Part shown: positions 8,380 to 17,532 of the stretch, one piece after another
How positions within the stretch are numbered: position 1 is the first letter of the stretch
Layout: every line of letters starts with the position of its first letter
DNA from: Streptomyces sp. JB150
GTDB lineage: Bacteria; Actinomycetota; Actinomycetes; Streptomycetales; Streptomycetaceae
Length of the DNA stretch: 64,000 nucleotides
NCBI RefSeq assembly: GCF_011193355.1
Contig: NZ_CP049780.1
Coordinates: 3,609,085-3,673,084 of the forward strand
Direction: 5' to 3'
Program-made: the position numbers and the translations under genes
Notes under the pieces: generated by a model
The model's database searches: none
Told to the model about the DNA's origin: nothing
The model's input: the letters and a program-made list of their open reading frames with translations, nothing else

Positions 8380-9999
8380 CTAGCGACGGCGCCGGGCCGT
8401 ACCGAAGAGGGACCGGGTGATCTCGCGGCCGATCCCGGTGCCGACCGAGCGGGCCAGCGACCGGAACACACCGCTCTCGACGACCTGTTCGAGCAGGGAC
8501 TCGTCCCGCTCGCGCCCGGTCCCCCGCCCGCCGCGCGGCGTCCTTTCGCCCTCGGGCTCCCGCCCCGTCGGTTCGGGACGCGGCCGCGCGGTGCGCTCAG
8601 CCGCCCGCTGGAGCTTCTCGTACGCCGACTCCCTGTCCACAGCCTGTGCATAGCGTTCGAACAGCGGGGAGCCCGTCACCGCCCGCTCCAGGCCGGCCGG
8701 CTCCACCGGACCCATCAGCGACTCCGGCGCCCGCAGCCGCGTCGCCGCGACCGGTGTCGGGGCGCCCTCCTCGCTCAGCACCGTCACCACGGCCTCGCCC
8801 GTGCCCAGACCGGTCAGCAGCTCCTCCAGGTCGTAGGCCGAGTCCGGGAAGGTCCGCGCCGTCGCCTTCAGCGCCTGGTGGTCGTCCGGGGTGAAGGCGC
8901 GCAGCGCGTGCTGGACGCGGTTGCCGAGCTGGGCGAGGACGTCGGCCGGGACGTCCTTCGGGGTCTGCGTGACGAAGAAGACCCCGACGCCCTTGGAACG
9001 GATCAGCCGCACGGTCTGCGTGACCGACTCCAGGAACGCCTTCGACGCGCCGCTGAACAGCAGGTGCGCCTCGTCGAAGAAGAACACCAGCTTCGGCTCG
9101 TCCACGTCCCCGACCTCGGGCAGATCGTGGAAGAGGTCCGCCAGCAGCCACATCAGGAAGGTGGAGAACAGCCGCGGCCTGTCCTGTACGGCGGGCAGCT
9201 CCAGAACGGAGACCACGCCCCGCCCGCCGGCGGCCGTGCGCAGCAGCTCCGCCGTGTCGAACTCCGGCTCGCCGAAGAACGCGCCCATGCCCTCCGCCTC
9301 GAACGCGGTCAGCGAGCGCAGGATGACCCCCGCGGTGGCCGGGGACAGCCCGCCGAGGCTCTTCAGTTCGGCCTTGCCCTCGTCGGAGGTGAGGAAGGCG
9401 ACCACCGCGCGGAGGTCCTTCAGGTCGACCAGCTCCAGGCCCTTGCCGTCGGCGTAGTGGAAGACCAGGCCCAGCGACTGCTCCTGGGTCCGGTTCAGCC
9501 CGAGCGCCTTGGAGAGCAGCAGCGGGCCGAAGCCGGTGACGGTGGCCCGGACGGGAATGCCGTGCCCGTGGCCGCCGAGGGCGTAGAACTCGGCGGGGAA
9601 ACCGGTGGGCGTCCAGTCCTGGCCCACCTCGGCGGCCCGGGAGCGCACCTTGTCGCCCGCGACGCCCGGCGCCGAGATGCCGGAGAGGTCGCCCTTGACG
9701 TCGGCGAGGAACACCGGAACGCCCTGCGCGGACAGCTGCTCGGCGATCAGCTGGAGGGTCTTGGACTTGCCGGTGCCGGTGGCGCCCGCGACCAGGCCGT
9801 GCCGGTTGAGCACCGACAGCGGCACGCGGACCCGCGCGTCGGGCAGGCACCGGCCGTCCCACAGCAGGGCGCCCAGGTCGAGGGCGGGGCCGTCGAAGGC
9901 GTACCCGGAGGCGATCTCCAGGGCCTGCGCGGGGAGTGCGGCAGCGTGTCCGGGCGCCTCGGGCGCGGAGGCGGCGGGCGGGGTCTTGCGGTCGCTCAT
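8380..9999 (-). CDS. HerA-like helicase / DUF853 ATPase
   Basis: A 539-residue P-loop ATPase. The Walker A motif GATGTGKSKT sits near residue 75, a Walker B-like LVFFFDEAHLLF near 300, and a FFVTQTPKDVPADVLAQLGNRVQHALRAFTP sensor/arginine-finger region follows. This is the DUF853 (YjgR) group of HerA-like ATPases; the cellular role is unknown, though related proteins act on DNA. The C-terminus is charged, with an RGGRGTGRERDESLLEQV stretch. The ATG at 9999 follows a GAGAGGG ribosome site and faces a divergent gene 130 bases away. Confidence 0.85.
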   Translation of the reverse strand: MSDRKTPPAASAPEAPGHAAALPAQALEIASGYAFDGPALDLGALLWDGRCLPDARVRVPLSVLNRHGLVAGATGTGKSKTLQLIAEQLSAQGVPVFLADVKGDLSGISAPGVAGDKVRSRAAEVGQDWTPTGFPAEFYALGGHGHGIPVRATVTGFGPLLLSKALGLNRTQEQSLGLVFHYADGKGLELVDLKDLRAVVAFLTSDEGKAELKSLGGLSPATAGVILRSLTAFEAEGMGAFFGEPEFDTAELLRTAAGGRGVVSVLELPAVQDRPRLFSTFLMWLLADLFHDLPEVGDVDEPKLVFFFDEAHLLFSGASKAFLESVTQTVRLIRSKGVGVFFVTQTPKDVPADVLAQLGNRVQHALRAFTPDDHQALKATARTFPDSAYDLEELLTGLGTGEAVVTVLSEEGAPTPVAATRLRAPESLMGPVEPAGLERAVTGSPLFERYAQAVDRESAYEKLQRAAERTARPRPEPTGREPEGERTPRGGRGTGRERDESLLEQVVESGVFRSLARSVGTGIGREITRSLFGTARRRR

Positions 10000-10129
10000 G
10001 GCAGCCCTCTCACATCGGCCCGGCACGGGGCCCCGGTTTCCGTTTCGCCCCGGTTCACGGCATCTTTTCCAGCGTCGCACTCGCTCTTCATGGCTGCGCC
10101 CGGAACGCCGGGACCGGTAGGCTTTCCGT

Positions 10130-10426
10130 GTGATCTTCAAGCGCATCGGAAACGGCCGGCCGTACCCCGACCACGGCCGGGACAGCACCCGGCAGTGGGC
10201 GGACGTGGCGCCGCGCCCGGTCCGCCTCGATCAGCTCGTCACGACCAAGCAGCAGCTCGACCTGGAGACGCTGCTCGCCGAGGACTCGACCTTCTACGGC
10301 GACCTCTTCGCGCACGTCGTGAAGTGGCAGGGCGACCTCTATCTGGAGGACGGCCTGCACCGCGCGGTCCGCGCGGCCCTCCAGCAGCGCCAGGTGCTGC
10401 ACGCGCGCGTGCTCGAACTGGACTGA
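10130..10426 (+). CDS. Conserved 98-residue Streptomyces protein, annotated elsewhere as VapB-like antitoxin
   Basis: Starts with GTG and encodes MIFKRIGNGRPYPDHG..., ending in HARVLELD. From memory, near-identical proteins across Streptomyces carry an automatic type II antitoxin (VapB family) name. No toxin gene (PIN domain) is next to it and no ribbon-helix-helix pattern is obvious, so the antitoxin role is unsupported here. It is divergent from the HerA-like gene and upstream of a LytR_C gene. Confidence 0.7.
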   Translation: MIFKRIGNGRPYPDHGRDSTRQWADVAPRPVRLDQLVTTKQQLDLETLLAEDSTFYGDLFAHVVKWQGDLYLEDGLHRAVRAALQQRQVLHARVLELD

Positions 10427-10533
10427 CCCGCCCGCGGGGCGTTCTTGGCCCTTTCGGGTTCTTTCACCTCTCCCGCGCGGCGTCGACTGATCATCTAATA
10501 GGCATCGCCGCCGGGGCGCACTACGCTGCGCTC

Positions 10534-11181
10534 ATGAGCATGCTGACTCCCCCCGGCATGGGCGGCCAGTACCGGATCACGGGGGACAAGTACCCGCGGA
10601 TGCGCCGGCCCCGCAGACGCGGCCGGATCGCGCTGCTCGTCACCGCCTCCGCCGCGGTCCTCGGCATGCTCGGCTGGGGCACCCTGCAGCTGATCGACGT
10701 CTTCACCGGCGGCGGCGAGGCCTCCGCGGTCGGCCCGAAGGCCGCCTGCGCGACCCGGAGCCCGTCTCCCGGCGCGAGCCCGGCCGCCGCGAAAGCGGTG
10801 CCGAAGCCGGGCGCGATCACCGTGAACGTGCTCAACGCCACCACCCGTACCGGCCTGGCCAAGAAGACCGCGGACGAGCTGAAGAAGCGCGGCTTCCGCA
10901 TCGGGGACGTCGGCAACGCGCCGAAGGAGTACGACAAGAAGGTCAAGGGCACCGGGATACTCCTCGGACCCGCCGCCTCCCTCGACACCTCGCTGCCGGT
11001 GCTCGCCGCCCAGCTGCCGGCCGCGGAACGCCGCACCGACGCCGGCCGCAAGGGAGCCGCCGTGGACCTCATCCTCGGCGACGCCTTCAAGAACCTCGCC
11101 CCCGCGCCGGACGCGGACCGGGCGGTGGCCACCCTGACCGAGCCGAAGCCGGCGGCCACGGCGTCGAAGCGGACCTGCTGA
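10534..11181 (+). CDS. LytR C-terminal domain membrane protein
   Basis: A 215-residue protein with a basic cytoplasmic N-terminus (KYPRMRRPRRRGR), one membrane helix at about 32-55, a Ser/Pro/Ala linker and a LytR_C domain at about 90-180 (ITVNVLNATTRTGLAKKTADELKKRGFRIGDVGNA). LytR_C domains occur at the ends of LytR-CpsA-Psr wall-assembly enzymes and as stand-alone anchored proteins such as this one, so it probably acts at the envelope. The ATG at 10534 is chosen because the protein starts with a typical conserved MSMLTPPGMGG. It converges with upp. Confidence 0.8.
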   Translation: MSMLTPPGMGGQYRITGDKYPRMRRPRRRGRIALLVTASAAVLGMLGWGTLQLIDVFTGGGEASAVGPKAACATRSPSPGASPAAAKAVPKPGAITVNVLNATTRTGLAKKTADELKKRGFRIGDVGNAPKEYDKKVKGTGILLGPAASLDTSLPVLAAQLPAAERRTDAGRKGAAVDLILGDAFKNLAPAPDADRAVATLTEPKPAATASKRTC

Positions 11182-11393
11182 CCTCCCTGCGCGGACCGCA
11201 CCGCGCCGCCCCGCACCTGAGAGACCGCCCCGGCGGCCCCGGCCGTCCCCGGCCTCAGGGGCCGACCGGCCGAAGCCCTACGGCACCGGCCGGCGCCGAC
11301 ACCCCGGCGAACGTGCCGGTCGGAGCACTGTCCTGCCGGAGCGGACCGCCGGGCCCCCAGCGGGGCACGTCGGCGCCGGAGGGACCCGCGGGG

Positions 11394-12029
11394 CTACTCC
11401 GCCGAGCCGTACATCCGGTCGCCCGCGTCGCCGAGGCCCGGGACGATGTAGCCGTGCTCGTTCAGGCGCTCGTCGACCGAGGCGGTGACGACGGTGACCG
11501 GCGTGCCGGCCAGCTCGCGTTCCATGACCTCGACGCCCTCGGGCGAGGCCAGCAGCACCACGGCGGTCACGTCGTCGGCGCCGCGCTTGATCAGCTCCTG
11601 GATCGCCGCGACCAGGGTGCCGCCGGTGGCCAGCATCGGGTCGAGGACGTAGACCTGGCGGCCGGACAGGTCCTCCGGCATCCGGGTGGCGTACGTCGAG
11701 GCCTGGAGCGTCTCCTCGTTGCGGATCATGCCCATGAAGCCGACCTCGGCGGTCGGCAGCAGCCGGACCATGCCCTCCAGCATGCCGAGCCCGGCGCGCA
11801 GGATCGGCACCACCAGCGGACGCGGGTGGGAGAGCTTGACGCCGGTGGTGCGGGCGACCGGCGTCTGGATGTCGACCTGCTCGGTGCGCACGTCGCGCGT
11901 GGCCTCGTAGGCGAGCAGGGTGACCAGCTCGTCGGCGAGACGGCGGAAGGTCGCGGAGTCGGTGCGCTGGTCGCGCAGCGTGGTGAGCTTGTGGGCGACC
12001 AGGGGGTGGTCGACGACGTGGAGACGCAT
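11394..12029 (-). CDS. upp: Uracil phosphoribosyltransferase
   Basis: A 211-residue enzyme converting uracil and PRPP to UMP in pyrimidine salvage. The full family pattern is present: an N-terminal [34 protein letters not shown], and the PRPP-binding [17 protein letters not shown] near residue 130, with [14 protein letters not shown] at the end. Length and start match other bacterial Upp proteins. Single gene, convergent with the LytR_C gene across a 212-base spacer in which no gene was recognised. Confidence 0.97.
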   Translation of the reverse strand: MRLHVVDHPLVAHKLTTLRDQRTDSATFRRLADELVTLLAYEATRDVRTEQVDIQTPVARTTGVKLSHPRPLVVPILRAGLGMLEGMVRLLPTAEVGFMGMIRNEETLQASTYATRMPEDLSGRQVYVLDPMLATGGTLVAAIQELIKRGADDVTAVVLLASPEGVEVMERELAGTPVTVVTASVDERLNEHGYIVPGLGDAGDRMYGSAE

Positions 12030-12155
12030 GCCCTAACAGTAACCGCGCCCGCGGACCCCTTCCGATCGTCGTCCGCCCGTCGCCCGCCCGGCGCACAGTG
12101 GCGTCAAACCGCCCGTCCGGGGGAAGGTGGGAGGGACGGACTGGGAGGTGTGCCT

Positions 12156-12371
12156 GTGCCCGAGCTGCCGGACCTGCCCGCGCCCGACCCGTCGGGTGAT
12201 CGGCCGGACGAGGGGTCCCGACCGGAGACGGACGCCGAGCGCCGCCGCCGGCGGGCGCAGTTCCTGCGGGAACTCGCCGAGGCCCGCGCACTCCGTGACC
12301 GCGTCCAGCCCCGCCGCGCGAAGGTGGCCCGGCTGCGCCACGCGATGCGTATGCGCACGTTCCGCTGGTAG
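12156..12371 (+). CDS. Small basic conserved protein, 71 residues
   Basis: Begins with a GTG at 12156 preceded by GGGAGG at 12143-12148 (7-nt spacing); a GTG at 12150 is too close to that site. The product has an acidic/Pro N-terminus (MPELPDLPAPDPSGDRPDE) and a highly basic, probably helical C-terminal half with RRRRRAQFLRELAEARALRD and AKVARLRHAMRMRTFRW. No family is recognised. It is divergent from upp. Confidence 0.6.
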   Translation: MPELPDLPAPDPSGDRPDEGSRPETDAERRRRRAQFLRELAEARALRDRVQPRRAKVARLRHAMRMRTFRW

Positions 12372-12673
12372 CCGTCCCGCTCCCGCCACCCGTGGGAAGA
12401 ACCGCGCCGCGAACGGGCGTTGTGGGGGTGGGCGTGCGTGGCGGATGCCGAAAGCCGCGTACGATCCGCAGGTGGCGGCAACGAGTCTGCTGGTGAGTCG
12501 TTCGCGGACGTGCGATCAAAACAGCCGGACACAGGGAGCCGAAGACGTCCCCTGAACGCTTTGTTTCTGCCACGATTCCGAGTGGGTGGGGCTCGGAGCC
12601 CTGAACTCCCCGCCCGAAACCTCCGCCGGGGGGACCCCCAACCGGCACGCCTATGACCAGTGGGAGAGTCACG
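12372..12673. other. Gene-free stretch upstream of the tadA pair
   Basis: About 300 bases between the small basic protein and the tadA-associated gene. Short frames exist but none has a ribosome site or a family match. It probably holds the promoter of the tadA unit; no clear -10/-35 pair was found. Confidence 0.4.
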
Positions 12674-13216
12674 GTGTACTTCGCCGCACTGCTCGCGCGC
12701 ACCGAAGACGGGTGGGAAGCGAGCGACACAGAGCTCGACGATGTGGAGACCCTGTCGGATCTGGCCGACCTGGCCCGGGAAGCCTCTCCCGACGAGGACA
12801 CGGTGCTCGTCCTGATCGAACAGGAGGACGCCTGGTTCGGCGTCGTCCGGGTCGACGGCGAGGACGACCCCCGGATCTACGTCTCGGAAGCCGCTGCGGC
12901 CGCCCGCAGCAGCTACGGCGAGATCCTGCTCACCGACGAACTGCTCGGCCGGGAGCCCGGCGACGACGACCCCGACCTCGACGCCCTCGACCTCGACGGC
13001 ACCGAGGACGGCGAGCCGGAGACCTTCGACGCCGACACCGCCGACACGGCCGGCGGCACCACCGGTGAGACGGTGCCGCACGGTCCGGTGGGCGACGCCG
13101 GCCTCCTGGAGGACCTGGGCATCGACGCGAGGGAACTGCGGGCCCTGAAGGGAGACGCGCTCAACTCGATCGCCGACGCCCTGGGTGCCGCGGACGTCCT
13201 GGAGGCGGTGCGCTGA
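12674..13216 (+). CDS. tRNA adenosine deaminase-associated protein
   Basis: A 180-residue acidic protein always seen next to tadA in actinobacteria. It begins MYFAALLARTEDGWEASDTELDD and carries a central Asp/Glu-rich region (GDDDPDLDALDLDGTEDGE) and a conserved helical C-terminus (LGIDARELRALKGDALNSIADALG). The GTG at 12674, preceded by GGGAGAG, is preferred to the ATG at 12653. Function is unknown; the pairing with tadA suggests a role with that enzyme. Confidence 0.85.
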   Translation: MYFAALLARTEDGWEASDTELDDVETLSDLADLAREASPDEDTVLVLIEQEDAWFGVVRVDGEDDPRIYVSEAAAAARSSYGEILLTDELLGREPGDDDPDLDALDLDGTEDGEPETFDADTADTAGGTTGETVPHGPVGDAGLLEDLGIDARELRALKGDALNSIADALGAADVLEAVR

Positions 13217-13251
13217 CCACCGCCCCCGACACCGGCGGCGCACCGGACCCC

Positions 13252-13716
13252 GTGGACCCGGTGCGCGACCGCTGGCGCCACGCCATGCGCCTCGCCCTGG
13301 ACGAGGCGCACCGGGCCGCCCGGGGCGGAGACGTCCCGGTCGGCGCCGTCGTCCTCGGCCCGGACGGTACGACGGTGCTCGCGACCGGCCACAACGAGCG
13401 CGAGGCCACCGGCGATCCGACCGCGCACGCGGAGGTGCTGGCCATCCGCCGGGCCGCCGCGCGGCTCGGCGAGTGGCGGCTGCCCGGCTGCACCCTGGTC
13501 GTCACGCTGGAGCCCTGCACGATGTGCGCGGGCGCCCTCGTGCAGTCCCGGGTGGACCGGGTGGTCTACGGCGCCCGGGACGACAAGGCGGGCGCGGCCG
13601 GCTCCCTGTGGGACGTCGTCCGCGACCGCCGGCTCAACCACCGCCCCGAGGTGATCGAAGGCGTGCTCGCCGAGGAGTGCGCGCGCCTGCTCACGGACTT
13701 CTTCCGCGCCCGCTGA
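13252..13716 (+). CDS. tadA: tRNA-specific adenosine deaminase
   Basis: A 154-residue zinc deaminase making inosine at the tRNA wobble position. Zinc ligands and the catalytic Glu are visible as TAHAEVLAIR (HAE, about residue 61) and EPCTMCAGAL (PCxxC, about 91). The GTG at 13252 is the first normal start; an in-frame CTG at 13213 overlaps the preceding stop and would add 13 residues. Co-directional with its associated protein and followed by tRNA-Ser. Confidence 0.93.
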   Translation: MDPVRDRWRHAMRLALDEAHRAARGGDVPVGAVVLGPDGTTVLATGHNEREATGDPTAHAEVLAIRRAAARLGEWRLPGCTLVVTLEPCTMCAGALVQSRVDRVVYGARDDKAGAAGSLWDVVRDRRLNHRPEVIEGVLAEECARLLTDFFRAR

Positions 13717-13818
13717 GCCCTGTGAGCCCCGGTGACTCCCGTGCGCCGGGCGGGATGCCGGGCGGCACCCGGGAAACGGATTTCGGACCACGGCCCGGCG
13801 TGCTGTAAGGTCTCCCTC

Positions 13819-13903
13819 GGTAGCGTGTCCGAGCGGCCGAAGGAGCTCGCCTCGAAAGCGAGTGTGGCGCAAGTCACCGAGGGTTCAAATCCCTCCGCTA
13901 CCG
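13819..13903 (+). tRNA. tRNA-Ser (anticodon CGA)
   Basis: An 85-base class II tRNA: acceptor arms GGTAGCG (13819-13825) and CGCTACC (13896-13902), discriminator G, CCA encoded at 13904-13906, anticodon loop CTCGAAA giving CGA, a long variable arm and T-loop GGTTCAAATCC. It marks the left border of the accessory pigment cluster. Confidence 0.97.
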
Positions 13904-13910
13904 CCAGCGA

Positions 13911-13942
13911 AACCCCCTGAGCACCCCCGGTGCCAGGGGGTT
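13911..13942 (+). terminator. Intrinsic terminator after tRNA-Ser
   Basis: The stem AACCCCCTG (13911-13919) pairs with CAGGGGGTT (13934-13942), extended by an inner GCAC/GTGC stem, and is followed by TTCTCGTT. Confidence 0.85.
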
Positions 13943-14083
13943 TTCTCGTTCCCCGGCCCGGCCGGCGCCCCGCGATACGCGGCCGATGCGGGCACGGTGC
14001 GATCCGATAGCGGCGGCGATACCCGCCTCGCGGAAGCTCGACGCGTCCAGTCAGCGCACGAGGTCTTCGAGAGCGGGGGCGAG

Positions 14084-15384
14084 ATGACGACGCCGGCCGA
14101 CGGGCGGACGAACGGCACTGTGGTGCAGAAGTACGGCGGCAGTTCGCTGGCCACGGCCGGGCAGGTGCGCGCGGTGGCGCAGCGGATCGCGGCGGTCGCC
14201 GCGACCGGGCGGCGGGTCGCCGTGGTGGTGTCGGCCCAGGGCAAGACCACCGACGAGCTGCTCCGCGCGGCGAGCGAGATCAATCCGCGGCCCGACGGGC
14301 GGGAGCTGGACCAGCTGCTCGCCACGGGCGAGGCCGCCTCCGCCGCGCTGATGGCCATGGCCCTCCAGCACACCGGGGTGCCGGCGACCGCCCTGTCCGG
14401 GGCGCAGACCGGCATCCTCGGCTCCGGGCCGCACGGCTCCGGCGTCATCGCGGCCATCGACACCGAACGCATCGACCGGCTGCTCGACCGGGGCCGGGTG
14501 GTGGTGATCGCCGGGTTTCAGGCGATCGGCGCCGAGCTGGACATCATCACGCTGGGCCGCGGCGGCTCGGACACCACCGCGGTGGCCGTCGCCGCCGAAC
14601 TGGGCGCGCGCCACTGCGAGATCTACACCGACGTGCCCGGCGTGAGATCTACACCGACGTGCCCGGCGTGCTCACCACCGATCCACGGCTGGTGCCCACC
14701 GCCCGGCTGCTGCCCGAGCTGGACATGGACGTGATGGCGGAGATGGCCTTCGCGGGAGCCAAGGTCATGCACTCGCGCGCCGTCGAACTCGCCGCGCTGT
14801 GCGGGGTCGACATCCACGTCGGGCACGCGGCCGGCTCCGGCATCGGGACCCGCATCCTCACACGAGACGGAGAGAGCATGCTTGAGACCCGGACCGCCGT
14901 CGTGGCGGTCGTCCACGACCAGGATGTCGCACGGGTCACCGTCCGCACCACGACCGGCCGGGAGCACGCTGCCCTCAGCGTCTTCCGCGCCCTGGGGCGG
15001 CAGTCCGTGCCGGCCGACATGACGACGGTGCTCAAGGAGAGCGACGGCGGCCACGCGGTCGCCGTGACCGTCCCGCACAACCGGGTGGAGGCGGTCCGCC
15101 GGTCGCTCGCGGACCGCGCGGAGGCGGTGGCCGTGGACACGTCCGTGGCCAAGGTGTCCATCGTCGGCACGGGACTGCTCAGCCGCCCGCAGTACGCCGA
15201 GCGCATGCTCTCCGTCCTCACCGGCCGCGGCATCCACGCCGGTGCGCTGTCCGCCTCCCAGTCGAGGGTGTCGGTCACCGTGCCCCGCGGCGAGGTGGAG
15301 CGGGCCGTACGGCTGCTGCACACCGAGTTCGGGCTCGACGCCGCGCAGGGCAGCGGTCCCCTTCCGCTGGCGGCCCGGCCGTGA
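14084..15384 (+). pseudogene. Aspartate kinase, frameshifted by a 26-bp tandem duplication
   Basis: The first part (from ATG 14084) encodes QKYGGSS, the kinase GRGGSDTTAVA motif and EIYTDVPGV, then shifts frame and stops at 14734. The rest continues in another frame (from about 14644 to 15384) with LTTDPRLVPTARLLPELD, the MAFAGAKVMHSRAVELA segment and two ACT-type regulatory domains. The cause is an exact 26-bp duplication at 14618-14669; removing one copy leaves 1275 bases, an uninterrupted 424-residue aspartokinase. In this cluster the enzyme would feed aspartate semialdehyde to GriI. A GTG at 14659 could start a separate C-terminal chain, but that chain lacks the ATP-binding half. Assembly error is possible. 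Confidence 0.85.
14618..14669. repeat. Exact 26-bp tandem duplication inside aspartate kinase
   Basis: Copy one is 14618-14643 and copy two 14644-14669, identical over all 26 bases (each starts GAGATCTACACCGACG and ends CCCGGCGT). The unit encodes the conserved EIYTDVPGV motif, and its length is not a multiple of three. Confidence 0.97.
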
Positions 15385-15454
15385 CCGGCAGGCCGGTGGC
15401 AGTCCCCCGGCGGTCGGGCCCCGCCCACCGTTCCGCGAAACCACTGGAGATTCG

Positions 15455-16273
15455 ATGAACGCCTTTCTGCCCTTCGCCCGCAGGCTGCGGCTCCAGCGGC
15501 TGCACCGCCACACCCCGGACCGGCTGCTGATCGTGCCGCTGGACCACTCGGTCACCGACGGCCCCGTCACCGGCGGGAACCGGCTCAACGCGCTGGTGGG
15601 CGAGCTGGCATCGCACCACGTGGACGCGGTGGTGCTGCACAAGGGGTCGGTGCGGCAGGTCGATCCCGAGTGGTTCACCCGCACCTCGCTGATCGTGCAC
15701 CTGAGCGCGAGCACCATCCACGCGCCCGACCCGAACGCCAAGTACCTGGTCTCCAGTGTCGAGGAGAGCCTGCGGCTGGGCGCCGACGCGGTCAGCGTGC
15801 ACGTGAACCTGGGCTCGGACGCGGAGGCCCGGCAGATCGCGGACATGGCGGCGGTCGCCGAGGCCTGCGACCGCTGGAACGTGCCGCTGCTGGCGATGAT
15901 GTACCCGCGCGGGCCCAAGATCGGCGACCCGCGCGACCCGGCCCTGGTGGCCCACGCGGTCCAGCTCGCCGCCGACCTGGGCGCCGACCTGGTCAAGACC
16001 CTCTACGTCGGTTCCGTCGCCGAGATGGCGGACATCACCCGGACCGCGCCGGTCCCGGTCGTCGTGGTGGGCGGCCCCCGCACCGACGACGAGGCGGCGA
16101 CCCTCGCCTACGTCGAGGAGGCCCTGAGCGCCGGCGTGGCCGGTGTCGCCATGGGCCGCAACGTGTTCCAGGCCCCCGACCCGGGGGCCATGGCAGACAA
16201 GCTCTCCGACCTGATCCACGGCGGGCGGGCGGTCCGGCAGGACGGCCCCGCCAAAGGAGCCGTTGCCGCCTGA
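15455..16273 (+). CDS. griI: 2-amino-4,5-dihydroxy-6-one-heptanoate-7-phosphate synthase (GriI)
   Basis: A 272-residue class I aldolase of the DhnA/AroA' type. It begins MNAFLPFARRLRLQRLHRHTP, has LIVPLDHSVTDGP near 25, and the likely Schiff-base lysine in DLVKTLYVG near 185, followed by PVVVVGGPRTDDEAA and GVAMGRNVFQ phosphate-binding turns. In grixazone biosynthesis GriI condenses aspartate semialdehyde with dihydroxyacetone phosphate as the first step to 3-amino-4-hydroxybenzoate. The ATG at 15455 has TGGAGA upstream. It lies 70 bases after the aspartate kinase and 64 before griH, in one operon. Confidence 0.92.
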   Translation: MNAFLPFARRLRLQRLHRHTPDRLLIVPLDHSVTDGPVTGGNRLNALVGELASHHVDAVVLHKGSVRQVDPEWFTRTSLIVHLSASTIHAPDPNAKYLVSSVEESLRLGADAVSVHVNLGSDAEARQIADMAAVAEACDRWNVPLLAMMYPRGPKIGDPRDPALVAHAVQLAADLGADLVKTLYVGSVAEMADITRTAPVPVVVVGGPRTDDEAATLAYVEEALSAGVAGVAMGRNVFQAPDPGAMADKLSDLIHGGRAVRQDGPAKGAVAA

Positions 16274-16337
16274 ACCCGGCGCGGACAACGCGCAACGCAC
16301 GCCGTACCGCCCTACTCACCCTCCGAAAGGTACGTCC

Positions 16338-17444
16338 ATGAAGATCAGCTGGCTCGACATCCGTTCGCTCGGTGAGGCCCGCGACGCCATCGTGCAGGAG
16401 GCGCTCCACCACCGTGTGGAGGCGATCGTCGCCGACGATGTCGCGGACCTGAAGGACCTGCCGCCCACCGTGACCAAGGTGCTCTTCCCGCAGGGCAAGC
16501 CGCTGCCGGAGGACTTCGGTGACGCCTCCGTCGTCATCGTCGACCCCGCCCGGCACGGCGCCACCCCCGCCGAGCTGGCGCTGCGTCACCCCGACGTGGA
16601 GTTCGGGCGGTTCGTGGAGATCATCGACGCCCCGACCCTGGAGGACGCCTGCGAGTCGGCGCGCACCGAGAAGTGGAGCGTGCTGCTGTTCCGCGACCCG
16701 ACCAAGATTCCGCTGGAGATCGTGATCGCCGCGGCGGCCCGGTCCACCGGCTCGCTGATCACCGTGGCCCAGGACGTCGAGGAGGCCGAGATCATCTTCG
16801 GCGTGCTGGAGCACGGCTCGGACGGCGTGATGATGGCCCCGAAGGGCGTCGGTGACACCGCCGCGCTCAAGCGGGCCGCGGAGGCCGACGTGCCCAACCT
16901 CAACCTGGTCGAACTGCGGATCGTGGAGACGACCCACATCGGCATGGGCGAGCGGGCCTGCGTGGACACCTGCACGCACTTCCGGGAGGACGAGGGCATC
17001 CTGGTCGGCTCGCACTCCAAGGGCATGATCCTCTGCGTCAGCGAGACCCACCCGCTGCCGTACATGCCGACGCGTCCGTTCCGGGTCAACGCCGGCGCCA
17101 TCCACTCCTACACCCTGGGCAAGGACGAGCGCACCAACTACCTGAGCGAGCTGAAGGCGGGCAGCAAGGTGACCGCCGTCGACGTCAAGGGCAACACCCG
17201 GCTCGTCACCGTAGGCCGGGTGAAGATCGAGTCCCGTCCGCTGATCTCCATCGACGCCGAGGCGCCGAACGGGCAGCGGGTCAACCTGATCCTCCAGGAC
17301 GACTGGCACGTGCGGGTGCTCGGCCCGGGCGGCGCGGTGCTCAACAGCACCGAGCTGAAGCCGGGTGACACCGTGCTCGGTTACCTGCCGAGCGAGGACC
17401 GGCACGTCGGCTACCCGATCGACGAGTTCTGCCTGGAGAAGTAG
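16338..17444 (+). CDS. griH: 3-amino-4-hydroxybenzoate synthase (GriH), DHQ synthase II family
   Basis: A 368-residue member of the archaeal-type 3-dehydroquinate synthase II family. It begins MKISWLDIRSLGEARDAIVQ and keeps SDGVMMAPKGVGD, the GMGERACVDTC and VGSHSKGMILCVSETHPLPYMPTRPFRVNAGAIHSY blocks of GriH-like enzymes. GriH cyclises and aromatises the GriI product to 3-amino-4-hydroxybenzoate, the phenoxazinone precursor. The start has a GAAAGG ribosome site. It is the last gene of the plus-strand operon and faces the minus-strand genes across a terminator. Confidence 0.93.
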   Translation: MKISWLDIRSLGEARDAIVQEALHHRVEAIVADDVADLKDLPPTVTKVLFPQGKPLPEDFGDASVVIVDPARHGATPAELALRHPDVEFGRFVEIIDAPTLEDACESARTEKWSVLLFRDPTKIPLEIVIAAAARSTGSLITVAQDVEEAEIIFGVLEHGSDGVMMAPKGVGDTAALKRAAEADVPNLNLVELRIVETTHIGMGERACVDTCTHFREDEGILVGSHSKGMILCVSETHPLPYMPTRPFRVNAGAIHSYTLGKDERTNYLSELKAGSKVTAVDVKGNTRLVTVGRVKIESRPLISIDAEAPNGQRVNLILQDDWHVRVLGPGGAVLNSTELKPGDTVLGYLPSEDRHVGYPIDEFCLEK

Positions 17445-17483
17445 CACCGAGGCGGGCCGGGAGTCTCCCCCGCTCCCGGCCAC

Positions 17484-17529
17484 CGCCCCCGGCCGCGCCG
17501 CCCCACCGGGGCCGGCGTGGCCGGGGGCG
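17484..17529. terminator. Hairpin between the converging operons
   Basis: CGCCCCCGGCC (17484-17494) pairs with GGCCGGGGGCG (17519-17529), followed by TTCTC on the plus strand. It sits between griH and the converging MFS gene and can serve both. Confidence 0.75.
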
Positions 17530-17532
17530 TTC

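Noticed and set aside
10130..10426. A type II toxin-antitoxin system
   Set aside because: No PIN-domain or other toxin gene is adjacent; only an inherited family name suggests an antitoxin.
8047..11181. Very long plus-strand open frame of about 1044 codons across the HerA-like ATPase and LytR_C genes
   Set aside because: Its 5' two thirds are antisense to a well-supported ATPase with Walker motifs; only its last 215 codons, in frame with the LytR_C gene, are real. Long antisense frames are usual at this G+C content.
14027..14047. SARP binding repeats before the aspartate kinase (two CTCG elements)
   Set aside because: The elements are 10 bases apart, not the 11 expected for SARP heptamer repeats, and the match is short.
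14659..15384. Independent C-terminal aspartokinase subunit from the internal GTG
   Set aside because: Internal-start beta subunits exist, but this one starts inside the second repeat copy and removing one copy restores one normal enzyme, so a frameshift is the simpler reading.
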